Shown: positions 8,848 through 18,101, counted from the first letter of the stretch. The stretch: DNA of 64,000 bases from DASRDU01 sp046331565 (GCA_046331565.1 JAXLQP010000003.1:124001-188000), one strand, 5' to 3'. The notes: generated by a model from the sequence alone, not told the origin. Numbers and translations are program-made.

Positions 8848-10803
8848 ATGGAAGAAATCTTCGGCCCGCGCGGCCTCATTGCCCGTCATCATCCTGATTA
8901 TGAATATCGCCCTGGCCAGGTGGCGATGGCCGAAGCTGTGGCGGCGGCGCTCGAACAGCGTCATCACCTGCTCGTTGAAGCCGGAACCGGCACGGGCAAG
9001 ACGCTCGCTTATCTTGTTCCGGCTGTCGGCCTCGGCAAGCGCGTCGTGGTTTCGACCGGCACGAAGAATTTGCAGGAGCAGCTTTATTTCAAGGACATTC
9101 CGTTTCTGCAAAAAGTGCTGTCGCGCAAATTCCGCGCAACTTACCTCAAGGGCAGGTCGAATTATCTGTGCCTGCAACGTCTCAAACGCGCTGAATCAAA
9201 TCCGATACTCGATGGTCTGGATGAGGTTGATTATTTCGATCTGGTGCGCCGCTGGGCTTTTGATTCGCAGACGGGTGATCGCGCCGAGCTGACTGAACTG
9301 CCTGAAAACATCGGATTCTGGCGGCACATTGATGCGCGCTCGGATACCTGTCTCGGCTCGAAATGTCCGAACTTCGATCCGTGCTTTATCACGCGAGCCA
9401 GACAAAACGCGCTCGATTCAGATGTCATCATCGTCAATCATCACCTCTTTTTCGCAGATCTCGCGCTGCGCGGCAGAGAGTGGGGACAGGTGCTGCCCGA
9501 TTACGCCGCCGTCATCTTTGACGAGGCGCATCAGATTGAAGACATCGCCGCGACCTATTTCGGTGCGATGATTTCGAGCTATCAGCTTGAAGACCTGATC
9601 GGTGACATTTCGCGCCTCGCCCTGACCGACGTTGACGCCGCGCGCGAAGTCACAAAGGCCGGTGCGCGCACGGTGAAGTTTGCCGAAAATTTCTGGATGA
9701 GTTTCGATTCAGCGAGCCGCCTGCTGCCGGTGTCAGCCAATGCTGAAGGCCGCTTCACGCTGCGCCCGCAGATGTTCGTTCGCACTTCGCGCACAGGCGA
9801 GCAGCAGGCGACGCCCGCTGGTGAACGCTTCATGCAGTTCCGCAATGCGCTCGAACGCCTGATCGGTTCGCTCGGCATCGTCAAAGACCCGCCGCCCGAA
9901 ATGGAAGCCATTCTGCGCCGCGCCGAACAGTTCCGCTTCGATCTGGAATTCATCATCGAAGCTGCGGATGCCAATTTCGTGTACTGGTGCGAACGGCGCG
10001 GGCGGGGCACTTTTTTGCAGGCCACGCCGACCAATGTTTCCGGCCTGCTCGAAGACCGTTTGTTCAGCAAAACCGAAACCGTGATTCTGACTTCGGCCAC
10101 GCTGACCAGCGCCGGGTCGTTCGATTTCATCCGTCAGCGCCTGGGCCTTGAAGAACCTGCTGAACTGATTGCCGAATCGAATTACGATTACGAAAAGCAG
10201 ACGCTGCTTTACCTGCCGCCGCGCATGCCCGACCCGCGCGATGCCGGATTTACTGATGCCGCCGCTGAGGAGATCGTGAAAATCCTCAATGCCAGCGAGG
10301 GCCGCGCCTTCGTGCTTTGCACCAGCAATTCGTCAATGCAGGCGCTGCGCCAGATTGTCGAGCCGCAGATTGAATTTCCGGTGCTGATGCAGGGCGAAGG
10401 CTCGCGCACCGGTCTGCTCGACAAATTCAGACGAACAAACAACTGTGTCCTGTTTGCAACGGCGAGTTTCTGGCAGGGCGTGGACGTACGCGGCGAAGCG
10501 TTGTCGTGCGTGATTATTGACAAGCTTCCGTTCGCCGTTCCGACCGATCCGGTAGTGGCGGCCCGGCAGCGACAGATTGATCAGCAGGGCGGCAGCAGCT
10601 TTACTGAGTATTCCGTTCCGTCAGCCATCATTTCACTCAAGCAGGGCATCGGTCGCCTGATTCGCAGCGCCACTGATCGCGGCGTGCTGGCGATTTTAGA
10701 CCCGCGCCTGACGACTAAAAATTACGGTCGCCTCTTTCTCGAAAGCCTGCCTCCCTGCCCCGTCACGCGCAGCATCAGTGACGTTGAGGAGTTCTTTTCC
10801 TGA
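8848..10803 (+). CDS. DinG/XPD-type ATP-dependent DNA helicase
   Basis: This is a superfamily-2 helicase of the iron-sulfur XPD/DinG class, likely acting in repair or in clearing R-loops and structured DNA. Walker A EAGTGTGKT lies near residue 40 and the DEAH box in IFDEAHQIED. The four cluster cysteines are spread as in DinG (NYLC, then CLGSKCPNFDPC). Motif VI reads QGIGRLIRS. The ATG at 8848 starts the conserved N-terminus (MEEIFGPRGLIA) and gives 651 residues; the in-frame codons before it run through the palindrome and are not coding. No obvious ribosome-binding site is visible. Confidence 0.92.
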   Translation: MEEIFGPRGLIARHHPDYEYRPGQVAMAEAVAAALEQRHHLLVEAGTGTGKTLAYLVPAVGLGKRVVVSTGTKNLQEQLYFKDIPFLQKVLSRKFRATYLKGRSNYLCLQRLKRAESNPILDGLDEVDYFDLVRRWAFDSQTGDRAELTELPENIGFWRHIDARSDTCLGSKCPNFDPCFITRARQNALDSDVIIVNHHLFFADLALRGREWGQVLPDYAAVIFDEAHQIEDIAATYFGAMISSYQLEDLIGDISRLALTDVDAAREVTKAGARTVKFAENFWMSFDSASRLLPVSANAEGRFTLRPQMFVRTSRTGEQQATPAGERFMQFRNALERLIGSLGIVKDPPPEMEAILRRAEQFRFDLEFIIEAADANFVYWCERRGRGTFLQATPTNVSGLLEDRLFSKTETVILTSATLTSAGSFDFIRQRLGLEEPAELIAESNYDYEKQTLLYLPPRMPDPRDAGFTDAAAEEIVKILNASEGRAFVLCTSNSSMQALRQIVEPQIEFPVLMQGEGSRTGLLDKFRRTNNCVLFATASFWQGVDVRGEALSCVIIDKLPFAVPTDPVVAARQRQIDQQGGSSFTEYSVPSAIISLKQGIGRLIRSATDRGVLAILDPRLTTKNYGRLFLESLPPCPVTRSISDVEEFFS

Positions 10804-11125
10804 AAGCAATCTGCTGCAGCCCAAAACCAGATCACTGATGACACTGATGCAGCGGATTAAAGCAGATCAGATCAGCCTTCATCCGTCGCCTCAGTTCAAT
10901 CCGCGTTCCATTCAGATCAGAACAGACTGCCGACGAAAGGGACAGGCCTGAGCAAAACAGATGCTGATCCGCGCTGATCCGCCGCATCCGTGTCATCCGC
11001 GATCCATTCTCAAAGTTCGAGCGAACCGGATGCCCGGCACTTTCGCCCTGACTCACACTCGGCTACAATCGCGCCACTATTGGCTTAACCAGTTTGCATC
11101 AACTTTATCAATTCAGGAGTCAGCA
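10804..11125. repeat. Spacer with a degraded inverted repeat (10837-10870 / 10964-10997)
   Basis: The 34-base arms match at 28 of 34 positions. Their sequence (GATGACACGGATGCGGCGGA type) is the same family as the perfect palindrome at 23315-23365. The xylose isomerase ribosome-binding site (AGGAG near 11115) is at the right end. No reading frame is convincing here. Confidence 0.65.
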
Positions 11126-12289
11126 ATGAGTAACCTTCAGCCTGCAAAGGAACACAAGTTTACCTTCGGCCTCTGGACGGTCGGCAATCCGGGCCGCGAC
11201 CCGTTTGGCGAACCGACGCGGGCGCAGATTTCGCCTGTGACTATCGTCAAACGCCTGTCTGAACTCGGCGCTTACGGCGTCAATTTTCACGACAATGATT
11301 TAGTTCCGATTGACGCGACAGCGGCGGAACGTGACCGCATCGTGCGCGATTTCAAGGCCGCGCTCAGCGATTACGACATGTGCGTGCCGATGGCGACGAC
11401 CAATCTGTTTGGCGATCCGGTTTTCAAGGATGGCGCGTTCACTTCAAACGATCCGCGCGTGCGCTTGTACGCCGTGCAGAAAACGATGCGCGCAATGGAT
11501 CTCGGCGCTGAGTGCGGCGCAAAAATTTACGTTTTCTGGGGCGGGCGCGAAGGCGCAGAAGTTGACGCCGCCAAAGATGCCCGCGAGGCCGTCAAGTGGT
11601 TCCGCGAGGCGCTGAATTTTTTGTGCGAATACAACATCGCGCAGGGTTACGGCTACAAATTCGCGCTCGAAGCCAAACCGAACGAACCGCGCGGCGATAT
11701 TTATTTCCCTTCGACCGGAGCCTATCTCGGCTTTATCAACACGCTCGATCATCCTGAGATGGTCGGCGTCAATCCCGAAGTCGGCCACGAACAGATGGCG
11801 GGCCTGAATTTCTATCACGTCGTCGCGCAGGCCATCGAAGCGGGCAAGCTCTTTCACATTGATCTGAACGATCAGAAGGGGCCGCGCTTCGATCAGGATT
11901 TGCGCTTCGGTTCGGAAGGCATCAAGAATCTGTTCTTTCTGGTGAAGCTGCTCGAAGAAGCTTACGACGGCCCGCGCCACTTCGACGCGCACGCCTACCG
12001 CAGCGAGGATGAAGAAGGCGTCTGGGATTTCGCCGCCGGTTGCATGCGCACTTACCTGATCTTTAAGGAAAAGGCGCGGCAGTTTGCCGAAGACAGCGAG
12101 ATTCAGGCGCTGCTGGCTGAAATCAAAGCCACCGATCCGGCGTTTGAACCCGTGCCGCTCAAGTTCACAAAGGAGAACGCCGAGAAGATCAAAAACCTGC
12201 CGCTTGATCGCATTGAACTGGCAAAGAAGCGATTGCCTTACGAGCGGCTGGATCAGCTCGTGGTTGATCTGCTGCTGGGTGTAAGATGA
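11126..12289 (+). CDS. xylA: Xylose isomerase
   Basis: The enzyme interconverts D-xylose and D-xylulose (and glucose/fructose) with two divalent metals in a TIM barrel. Family signatures visible are VNFHDNDLVP (catalytic His), FWGGREG, the metal-site Glu in LEAKPNEPRGD, NPEVGHEQMAG, and HIDLNDQKGPRFDQD. The 387-residue length is that of the class I, actinobacterial-type enzyme. The ATG at 11126 follows AGGAG; the 55 in-frame codons before it cross repeat sequence and are rejected. No xylulokinase or xylose transporter is adjacent, although an MFS transporter lies downstream. Confidence 0.95.
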   Translation: MSNLQPAKEHKFTFGLWTVGNPGRDPFGEPTRAQISPVTIVKRLSELGAYGVNFHDNDLVPIDATAAERDRIVRDFKAALSDYDMCVPMATTNLFGDPVFKDGAFTSNDPRVRLYAVQKTMRAMDLGAECGAKIYVFWGGREGAEVDAAKDAREAVKWFREALNFLCEYNIAQGYGYKFALEAKPNEPRGDIYFPSTGAYLGFINTLDHPEMVGVNPEVGHEQMAGLNFYHVVAQAIEAGKLFHIDLNDQKGPRFDQDLRFGSEGIKNLFFLVKLLEEAYDGPRHFDAHAYRSEDEEGVWDFAAGCMRTYLIFKEKARQFAEDSEIQALLAEIKATDPAFEPVPLKFTKENAEKIKNLPLDRIELAKKRLPYERLDQLVVDLLLGVR

Positions 12290-12298
12290 GTCTGACCT

Positions 12299-12329
12299 GG
12301 CTGAGCAATGAACAACTCATTGCTCAGCC
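12299..12329 (+). terminator. Strong hairpin after xylA
   Basis: A 13-bp perfect stem (GGCTGAGCAATGA at 12299-12311 with its complement at 12317-12329) closes a 5-base loop ten bases after the xylA stop. It lacks a T-run, so it may work as a Rho-assisted terminator or RNA-stability hairpin rather than a classic intrinsic terminator. Confidence 0.55.
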
Positions 12330-12354
12330 AACTTCCCTGAAAGGCTGAAGCAGT

Positions 12355-12906
12355 ATGAGCGCGACACTGACTCTCATAACGGCGGATGAGCTGTTGCAGA
12401 TGCCGGATGACGGGTTCCGCTATGAACTGGTCAAAGGAGAACTGCACCGTATGCCGCCCGCTGGATTTGAGCATGGAAATATTGCTCTCAACATTGGTTC
12501 GAAGCTGAAAGAACACATCAATCAGACCAGTCAGGGAAAAGTCGTCGCCGCAGAAACAGGCTTTCAGATTGCCTCTGATCCCGACACCGTGCGCGCGCCT
12601 GATGCGGCTTTTGTCAGCCAGCAGAGACTGGATGAGATCGGCAGAATCAAAGGCTACTTTCCCGGCGCTCCCGATCTGGCTGTTGAAGTGGTTTCTCCGA
12701 ATGACATCTACTCTGAGGTTGAAGAGAAGGTGCTGGAATGGCTCGATGCCGGGACGCGTATGGTGATTGTCGTCAATCCGCGCAAACGCACGGTGACGGT
12801 TTATCGTTCGCAAACTGACATTACCATTCTCAAGGAAAACGATACCTTGTCCGGCGGCGATGTGCTGCCGGGCTTCTCCTGCAAAGTGGCAGAACTGTTT
12901 GTCTGA
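12355..12906 (+). CDS. Uma2-family (DUF820) protein with restriction-endonuclease-like fold
   Basis: The 183-residue protein has the Uma2 layout: FRYELVKGELHRMPPAG at the N-terminus, then APDAAFVS and DLAVEVVSPNDIYSEVEEKV. The Asp and the Glu/Val pair correspond to the PD-(D/E)xK active-site positions. Uma2 genes are abundant in cyanobacteria and acidobacteria; their target is not established. AAAGG precedes the ATG. It stands alone between xylA and a transporter gene with no obvious antitoxin. Confidence 0.88.
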   Translation: MSATLTLITADELLQMPDDGFRYELVKGELHRMPPAGFEHGNIALNIGSKLKEHINQTSQGKVVAAETGFQIASDPDTVRAPDAAFVSQQRLDEIGRIKGYFPGAPDLAVEVVSPNDIYSEVEEKVLEWLDAGTRMVIVVNPRKRTVTVYRSQTDITILKENDTLSGGDVLPGFSCKVAELFV

Positions 12907-12954
12907 ATCCTTTGCCCTGCCCATTCGCAAGCCTGATTAACCGACCATCCATTT

Positions 12955-14256
12955 ATGTCTGACACACACGCTGCTCAGCCGCCTGTCACGAAAAAGGAGA
13001 TCCTCGGCTGGTGTATGTACGATGTCGCGGATTCCGCTTTCACTACGGTCATCGTCACCGCGCTCTATGCGCCATACTTCAGCAAGATTGTGGTCGGCAA
13101 TTCAGCGCAGGCCGATTTTCTGTGGGGGACGGCGGCTTCAATTTCAGAAGTCATCGTCGCGCTGCTCGCCCCGATTCTCGGAGCCATTGCCGATTTTTCG
13201 GGCAGCCGCAAAAAGTTTCTGGGCGTCTGCGCGCTGACGATCATCTTCTTTACGGCTTCGCTCTGGTTTGTCGGGCCGGGAATGGTTTCGCTGGGACTTG
13301 GCCTCTACATCATCGCCAACATCGGCTTTGCAGGCGGCGGCGTCTTTATTGACAGCTTTCTGCCGGGCATCTCTGATGACACGAATGCCGGAAAGATTTC
13401 GGGTCTGAAGTGGGCGATGGGTTATACGAGCGGCCTCATCTGCATGGTGCTGTGTTATCCGCTGGCCGGAAACATCGTTGACAATCCCACGCCGCAACAG
13501 CTTTCGCTGGCGCGTCTGATTCCGGTTGTCGTCGCGGTTTATTACGCCGTCGCCGTGCTGCCGACGTTTTTATTCCTGCGCGACCGCAGCACGCCGCAGC
13601 AACTGCCGCCGGGCGAAACCTACCTGACCATCGGCTTTCATCAGCTCAAACGCACGCTCGGTCACATTCGCCGCTACAGCGAACTCTTCAAACTGCTGAT
13701 TGCCTTTCTGGTCTACAACGACGGCATCGTGACGGTCATCTATTTCGCCGCGCTCTATGCCAGCACAACGATCAAAATGACGACCGGAGAGATTGCGGTG
13801 ATGTTTATTCTGCTCAATGTCGTCGCCGCCGCCGGAGCGTTCACCTTCGGCTTCGTCGCTGATCGCATCGGCCAGAAGACCACAATCTATTTTTCGCTGA
13901 CGATCTGGATTCTGGCTGTCAGCATCGCGTACCTGGCCAAAGACCGCACGACCTTTTACATCGCAGCCACGATGGTCGGCATCGGCATGGGTTCGTGCCA
14001 GTCAGTCACGCGCAGCCTGCTCGCGCTCTTCACTCCGAAAAAGAACGCCGCTGAATTCTTCGGCTTCCTGGGCATCGCAGGCAAGGCCCTGGCCTTTCTC
14101 GGCCCGCTCGTCTTCGGCACAGTTTCAAAAAGCACCGGCAGCCAGCGCCCGGCCATCCTGTCAATTGCGGCTTTCTTTGTCGTCGGGATGATTCTGCTGT
14201 CGTTTGTGAATGAGAAGAAAGGCAAGGCGGCGGCGCAGATTCCGGTGGATGAGTAA
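12955..14256 (+). CDS. UMF1/Atg22-type MFS transporter
   Basis: The 433-residue membrane protein has about 12 hydrophobic segments. The N-terminal signature GWCMYDVADSAFTTVIVTALY, with charged Asp in the first helix, is typical of the UMF1 subgroup of the major facilitator superfamily (vacuole effluxer Atg22-like). The central loop LKRTLGHIRRYSELFKLL separates the two six-helix halves. UMF1 members are thought to move amino acids or sugars, but the substrate is not predictable. No clear ribosome-binding site precedes the ATG. Confidence 0.88.
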   Translation: MSDTHAAQPPVTKKEILGWCMYDVADSAFTTVIVTALYAPYFSKIVVGNSAQADFLWGTAASISEVIVALLAPILGAIADFSGSRKKFLGVCALTIIFFTASLWFVGPGMVSLGLGLYIIANIGFAGGGVFIDSFLPGISDDTNAGKISGLKWAMGYTSGLICMVLCYPLAGNIVDNPTPQQLSLARLIPVVVAVYYAVAVLPTFLFLRDRSTPQQLPPGETYLTIGFHQLKRTLGHIRRYSELFKLLIAFLVYNDGIVTVIYFAALYASTTIKMTTGEIAVMFILLNVVAAAGAFTFGFVADRIGQKTTIYFSLTIWILAVSIAYLAKDRTTFYIAATMVGIGMGSCQSVTRSLLALFTPKKNAAEFFGFLGIAGKALAFLGPLVFGTVSKSTGSQRPAILSIAAFFVVGMILLSFVNEKKGKAAAQIPVDE

Positions 14257-14257
14257 A

Positions 14258-14593
14258 TCAACCAAGGATGGTCAGCAATCCGATCACCGAATCGGTTTCA
14301 AAATCAGCAATCTCCTGTGAGCGCCGCCGAATCGCTTCTTCAACCTGAGAAGTGGTGCAATTGCCCAGTTTGATCCAGATTACTTTGGGCGGATGTCCGC
14401 GCAGCAGACTGAGATCGCTGAAATCGGAATCTTTGGTCACAATCGTATATTCGTTCTGACGCGCAAACTCCCAGATTATCGGGTCAGCCACCCGATCCAT
14501 TCCCAGCAGAAAAACATGTGAAGAATCCGGGTAAAGATCACCCAGTCGCTCAGCCAGTTTCGGTGATAACTGATGATCGAAGAGAAGCTTCAT
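14258..14593 (-). CDS. DUF5615 PIN-like protein, putative toxin
   Basis: The 111-residue protein begins MKLLFDHQLSPKLAERLGD and continues with EYTIVTKDSDFSD, the acidic residues typical of DUF5615 (Mut7-C/PIN-like fold) nucleases. Its ATG overlaps the stop of the DUF433 gene (ATGA), so the two are translationally coupled. DUF433-DUF5615 pairs are regarded as type II toxin-antitoxin-like modules; activity here is untested. Confidence 0.88.
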   Translation of the reverse strand: MKLLFDHQLSPKLAERLGDLYPDSSHVFLLGMDRVADPIIWEFARQNEYTIVTKDSDFSDLSLLRGHPPKVIWIKLGNCTTSQVEEAIRRRSQEIADFETDSVIGLLTILG

Positions 14594-14817
14594 GAGGTGA
14601 CAAGCATATTCTGCTCACGATCAGCGGCGTAACTCAGGCTGGCCAGAATGTCTTCTCTGGTCAGATACGGGAAGTCAGCAAGAATTTCATCAATCGTCAT
14701 TCCAGCGGCCAGGTAAGACAACACGTCATAAACCGTGATGCGCATGCCGCGAATGCAGGGTTTGCCAGCGCGTTTGTCCGGCTCGATAGTGATGATTTTT
14801 CTCCAGTCAGTATTCAT
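14590..14817 (-). CDS. DUF433 protein, putative antitoxin
   Basis: This 75-residue protein carries the DUF433 signature AGKPCIRGMRITVYDVLSYL followed by ILADFPYLTREDILASLSYA. The fold is a winged/homeodomain-like helix-turn-helix that binds DNA in related modules. It is the first gene of a two-gene unit with the DUF5615 gene. Confidence 0.9.
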   Translation of the reverse strand: MNTDWRKIITIEPDKRAGKPCIRGMRITVYDVLSYLAAGMTIDEILADFPYLTREDILASLSYAADREQNMLVTS

Positions 14818-14916
14818 ACAACTGTTCTGTGCTGTGAACTGAAGAATGAATCAGCCTGTTCATCTTTGCAAGAAGAAGTTTGAAGATTGACCGGGGACAA
14901 AGGAAGGAATCAAACC

Positions 14917-14947
14917 TGCGGCGACAGCGAATGAAACTGTCGCCGCA
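14917..14947. terminator. Hairpin downstream of the secretin-N-like gene
   Basis: An 11-bp perfect stem (TGCGGCGACAG at 14917-14927 with its complement at 14937-14947) has a 9-base loop. A T6 run follows on the plus strand, and GGTTTGATT follows on the minus strand. An outer AACCTG/CAGGTT pair (14913-14918 / 14957-14962) extends it. Its position suggests it ends the sigma-factor operon. Confidence 0.6.
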
Positions 14948-14962
14948 TTTTTTCAGGCAGGT

Positions 14963-15784
14963 TCATTTCAGCTTTCTGACTGAAACGACAACGATCATCG
15001 CTTCATCCGAAACGCCCAGGTTGGCTGTGCCGACAACCACCTTTTCATCTTCGCGCAGGCTCAGGTCGGTGTTCACTCCGCTGTCCTGATATGAAATGTT
15101 CCCTTGGCCAAGCGCCACCGGAGTCTTCACCCTGAAAGCAAAGTTTCTCAGCCTGAGCGTATCCTTTCCGGCTTCATCAGCGATGCGCAGAAGATCGGCC
15201 CGGTATTCGTAAAAACATTTTCCTGAATCAGCAGGCAGCGGAAACATCGGATCAGTGATTCCCTTGCCTGAAACTGAACCGCTCTCTTCCACGCGATTCA
15301 CAAAGGTAGTGATGTAACGATAGCCCTTGTAGCGCAGCGTTTCCTGCAACTGAGTCATCACCGGTTCGAGGCCCGCAGGCAGGGTCGTTTTCTCAGTGGC
15401 GTTGCGTGAAGTGGCGACCAGATAAATCTGCACTTCGTAACTGCGCTTCGAAGGCGGCGGCGGCGCAGGCACATCCAGCCGTTTGAGAGCTTCTTCAATC
15501 GTCGCAATATTCTCAGGGTAATCACGCACGGTCAGGGTTTTGAACTCATCACTCGAACTGATGCCTGTCCCTGGCGCTCCGCTCAGCAATCCTCTCAGCA
15601 CCTGCCCGACTTCTCTCGAATCACGATGCCTTACTTCCAGCATCTTCGTCTTCAACCCTTCAGCGGGCATTACCGGAGCGGTCTGCGCTGGTTTCTTCTG
15701 TTCGTTGTTTGACTGTGCCGCTGCTGTCAAAGGCAGGGCCAGCAGCGCGGGAATAATCAGCCATAAAATTGCTTTCAGTTTCAT
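14963..15784 (-). CDS. Secreted protein with secretin-N-like domain
   Basis: The 273-residue protein has a signal peptide (MKLKAILWLIIPALLALPLT). Residues ~45-110 resemble a secretin N (NolW-like) repeat: KMLEVRHRDSREVGQVLRGL, then FKTLTVRDYPENIATIEEAL and RLDVP. The remaining ~160 residues are beta-rich and of no recognised family; the secretin pore domain is absent. It is the last gene of the sigma/anti-sigma operon, so it may be an envelope component made under that sigma factor. Confidence 0.75.
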   Translation of the reverse strand: MKLKAILWLIIPALLALPLTAAAQSNNEQKKPAQTAPVMPAEGLKTKMLEVRHRDSREVGQVLRGLLSGAPGTGISSSDEFKTLTVRDYPENIATIEEALKRLDVPAPPPPSKRSYEVQIYLVATSRNATEKTTLPAGLEPVMTQLQETLRYKGYRYITTFVNRVEESGSVSGKGITDPMFPLPADSGKCFYEYRADLLRIADEAGKDTLRLRNFAFRVKTPVALGQGNISYQDSGVNTDLSLREDEKVVVGTANLGVSDEAMIVVVSVRKLK

Positions 15785-15804
15785 TGTTCATCACCTCGGT
15801 ATTT

Positions 15805-16521
15805 TTATTCGGATGCGGTGCGACGCGTTTCCTTATTCACAAACCAGATGATGCGAATGTTCGGGTCGCGCGTCTGAATTTCCATTCTGATCTTCTGTTC
15901 GTCATTCGCCGGAGCGGGTGCAGTTGCGGCGGCTGGATTCATCAGTCCTGGGTCGGGAATCATTTCAGCTTCAGGCTGCTTCGCCACAGCGGCCATCTGA
16001 TTTCGGGCTTCAAACTCAGGAGCTTTCACAAACCTGGCGTGCGCAGTTGATCGGTGACGCCGCTGCTGAGTTACTCCGGCCTGCTGTGATTTTGCCTCCT
16101 GCGCCGTGAGTGCTTTCACGTCGGGCGCAGGCGCGCCGGGAGCCTGAATCCTGACGCTGACCGGCTGCGGGTCTGGCCTCGACAGATAAAAGACCGACGA
16201 CAGAAAGAGCAGCGCCAGCGCTCCGGCGAGCGCGGCAAATTGCCAACTGAGCGGCCTGAAAAGACGACGCCAGAAATCCGGGCCTGACGATCTGACAGCA
16301 ACCTGATTCATCACCGAACGCCGCAGTTCGGCATAGACCGCTTCTGAAAATTCAGTCTCGCTGAGCAGATGCACCGCCGCCTGGCTGGCGCGCATTTCAG
16401 CCGCGAATTCACGGCACGCCGGGCACGCTGCCAGGTGCGCTTCAACCTTTGTTGTTTCCTGCGGCGGCAGATCGCCTTCGACCTGGAGCGCAATCAGCAA
16501 TTCAAATTTTTCGCACTTCAT
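15805..16521 (-). CDS. Anti-sigma factor with zinc-finger (zf-HC2) and one membrane helix
   Basis: The ATG at 16521 lies 10 bp after the sigma gene and is preceded by GAGGAAG; it gives 238 residues. The N-terminal anti-sigma domain ends in the zinc motif HLAACPAC (residues ~28-35). A single membrane helix (WQFAALAGALALLFLSSVFYL) lies near residue 95. The periplasmic tail is Ala/Gln/Pro-rich and unfolded-looking. It would hold the ECF sigma factor at the membrane until an envelope signal is received. Confidence 0.88.
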   Translation of the reverse strand: MKCEKFELLIALQVEGDLPPQETTKVEAHLAACPACREFAAEMRASQAAVHLLSETEFSEAVYAELRRSVMNQVAVRSSGPDFWRRLFRPLSWQFAALAGALALLFLSSVFYLSRPDPQPVSVRIQAPGAPAPDVKALTAQEAKSQQAGVTQQRRHRSTAHARFVKAPEFEARNQMAAVAKQPEAEMIPDPGLMNPAAATAPAPANDEQKIRMEIQTRDPNIRIIWFVNKETRRTASE

Positions 16522-16531
16522 CACGGCTTCC

Positions 16532-17212
16532 TCACACTTTTCCGCGCAGCACCCGGTCGCGGTACTTTTTGATTTTGACGCGGGCCATGCTGATCTGGCT
16601 GCGCACGGTGGATTCGCTGGATTCAAGAATCCGCGCCACTTCGCTGGTTTCAAGTCCCTCGATGTCACGCAGCACGATGGCGGCGCGTTCCTTTTCTGAC
16701 AGCGTGGCCAGCGCGGCGGCGATGATCTGCCGTTCCTGCGCGGCGCGAATTTCACTTTCGATGTCGTGATAACTGGCCAGATGATCGAGCGCGCCCTGCG
16801 CCTGCTGCTGCTCGAATGAAACTGTCACTCCCGCACGACGATTGCGCCCGATGTCGCGGCAGACATTGACCGTCACGCGATAGAGCCAGGGCGCAAGCTC
16901 CCGCGCCTCATCAAAACGGTGCAGGTATTTGTGCAGCCGCAGAAAGACTTCCTGCGCCGCATCGCGGGCGTCGTCAGTGTTGCCAAGCATCCGGTGAGCG
17001 ATGCCGAGCACCTGCCGTTCGAAGCGCACGATGATCTCTTCAAAAGCTTCGGCCTCGCCGTTGCGGGCGCGAGTGACGAGCGTTGACAACAGCAGTGAGG
17101 AAGCGGCGGGCGGTTCATCGTTGCGCCGTTCGGCCATCGCGGAAATAGCGGCTATGTTGATCGTTAATTCGTTTTGCATCGGCTGCCCTGAGTTCCGGCC
17201 TGTCTCTGTCAT
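16532..17212 (-). CDS. ECF-type RNA polymerase sigma factor
   Basis: The 226-residue protein has sigma region 2 (AFEEIIVRFERQVLGIAHRM to DAAQEVFLRLHKYLHRFD) and region 4 with a helix-turn-helix (LSEKERAAIVLRDIEGLETS, then ILESSESTVRSQISMARVKI). There is no region 3, as expected for the ECF group. An N-terminal ~40-residue tail is unconserved, so the true start could be a downstream Met such as MAERRNDEP. It leads the operon sigma - anti-sigma - secretin-N-like protein. Confidence 0.9.
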   Translation of the reverse strand: MTETGRNSGQPMQNELTINIAAISAMAERRNDEPPAASSLLLSTLVTRARNGEAEAFEEIIVRFERQVLGIAHRMLGNTDDARDAAQEVFLRLHKYLHRFDEARELAPWLYRVTVNVCRDIGRNRRAGVTVSFEQQQAQGALDHLASYHDIESEIRAAQERQIIAAALATLSEKERAAIVLRDIEGLETSEVARILESSESTVRSQISMARVKIKKYRDRVLRGKV

Positions 17213-17560
17213 TTACTTATACTGCCGGGCAGAGCAAATCGTTGAGTTATTTTTTCTGATAAATCAGGCGGGAGCGGGATGGTGCGAGGCCGACAGAAAC
17301 AAGCCACTAATGAACACGAATTTTCACGAATCAACAACTCAAAGCGACCCTGTCAGTCACACGACTTCAGATCAGTTTTCAATTGAATGCCCGGAAAGTG
17401 TTGCGCGATTTGCCAGAATCGCGCGGCTTGCACAATGGGTTGATTGCGAGATCAGCGCGATTCTGGCAAATCGCGCAACACCTGCTGCGGCTATACGCTG
17501 ATCTGAAGCCCGATCTGATTCGTGAAAATTCGTGTCAATTCGTGGCGGCATTTCGCTCGT
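17213..17560. repeat. Spacer with two nested perfect inverted repeats
   Basis: The outer arms at 17314-17333 and 17516-17535 (20 bp, ACACGAATTTTCACGAATCA) enclose inner arms at 17398-17424 and 17455-17481 (27 bp, core TTGCGCGATTTGCCAGAATC). All are exact. The sequence could fold into a long cruciform or RNA hairpin. No gene is visible. Confidence 0.85.
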
Positions 17561-18055
17561 TCATTTTCGCGGCTCGAAATAACTGGTTGAAATTGTCGCG
17601 CCGGTCGCGTCGAGGACTTCGCGCTTGTAAGTGTGGCCTTCCTTCAGCAGCCACTTTTCGTCGTGTCGTCCGTCGCGGTCGAGGTCAATTCTGAACTGCG
17701 ACCACTGGCTGTCGAGGCTTGAAAATTTTTTCGCGTCGGCTTCAGGAAACCTGATGGCATCGGCTCTGAACGATTCCTGCGGCAGAATGTCACTGACGCG
17801 CATGCGGCCCTGGCGGTCAGGGTTGGCCTCAAGCCAGCGTTCCAGCTTTTCGCGCAGCGCCTCGGTCGTCAGCGGCGCAGGTCTGGCTTCAGCCACAGTC
17901 GCAGTCGGCGCAGCAGCAGCTTTCGACACAGCAGGTTTCTGCACCGCAGCCTCTTCGCCAGGTGAAAGGATCAGCCAGCCCAGGCCGCCCAGCGACAACA
18001 CGCCCGTCGCCGCCAGCAGGCGGATGAAGGTTTTGTATTTCATGATTTTTGCCAT
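17561..18055 (-). CDS. Hypothetical membrane-anchored or secreted protein
   Basis: The start is taken as ATG at 18055, after GGAGCAG; a GTG lies one codon upstream. The 164-residue product has a hydrophobic N-terminal segment (LAATGVLSLGGLGWLIL), an Ala/Val-rich linker and a compact C-terminal domain. That domain contains FRIDLDRDGRHDEKWLLKEG, which resembles a calcium-binding D-x-D-x-D loop. It ends TSYFEPRK. No family was recognised. Confidence 0.7.
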   Translation of the reverse strand: MAKIMKYKTFIRLLAATGVLSLGGLGWLILSPGEEAAVQKPAVSKAAAAPTATVAEARPAPLTTEALREKLERWLEANPDRQGRMRVSDILPQESFRADAIRFPEADAKKFSSLDSQWSQFRIDLDRDGRHDEKWLLKEGHTYKREVLDATGATISTSYFEPRK

Positions 18056-18101
18056 CACACTGCTCCTTCGTTGAGGCGGATTTGCAACCCGGAATCAGCC
18101 G

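Noticed and set aside
17314..17535. CRISPR array in the 17.3-17.5 kb spacer.
   Set aside because: The repeats are inverted, not regularly spaced direct repeats, and there are no cas genes.
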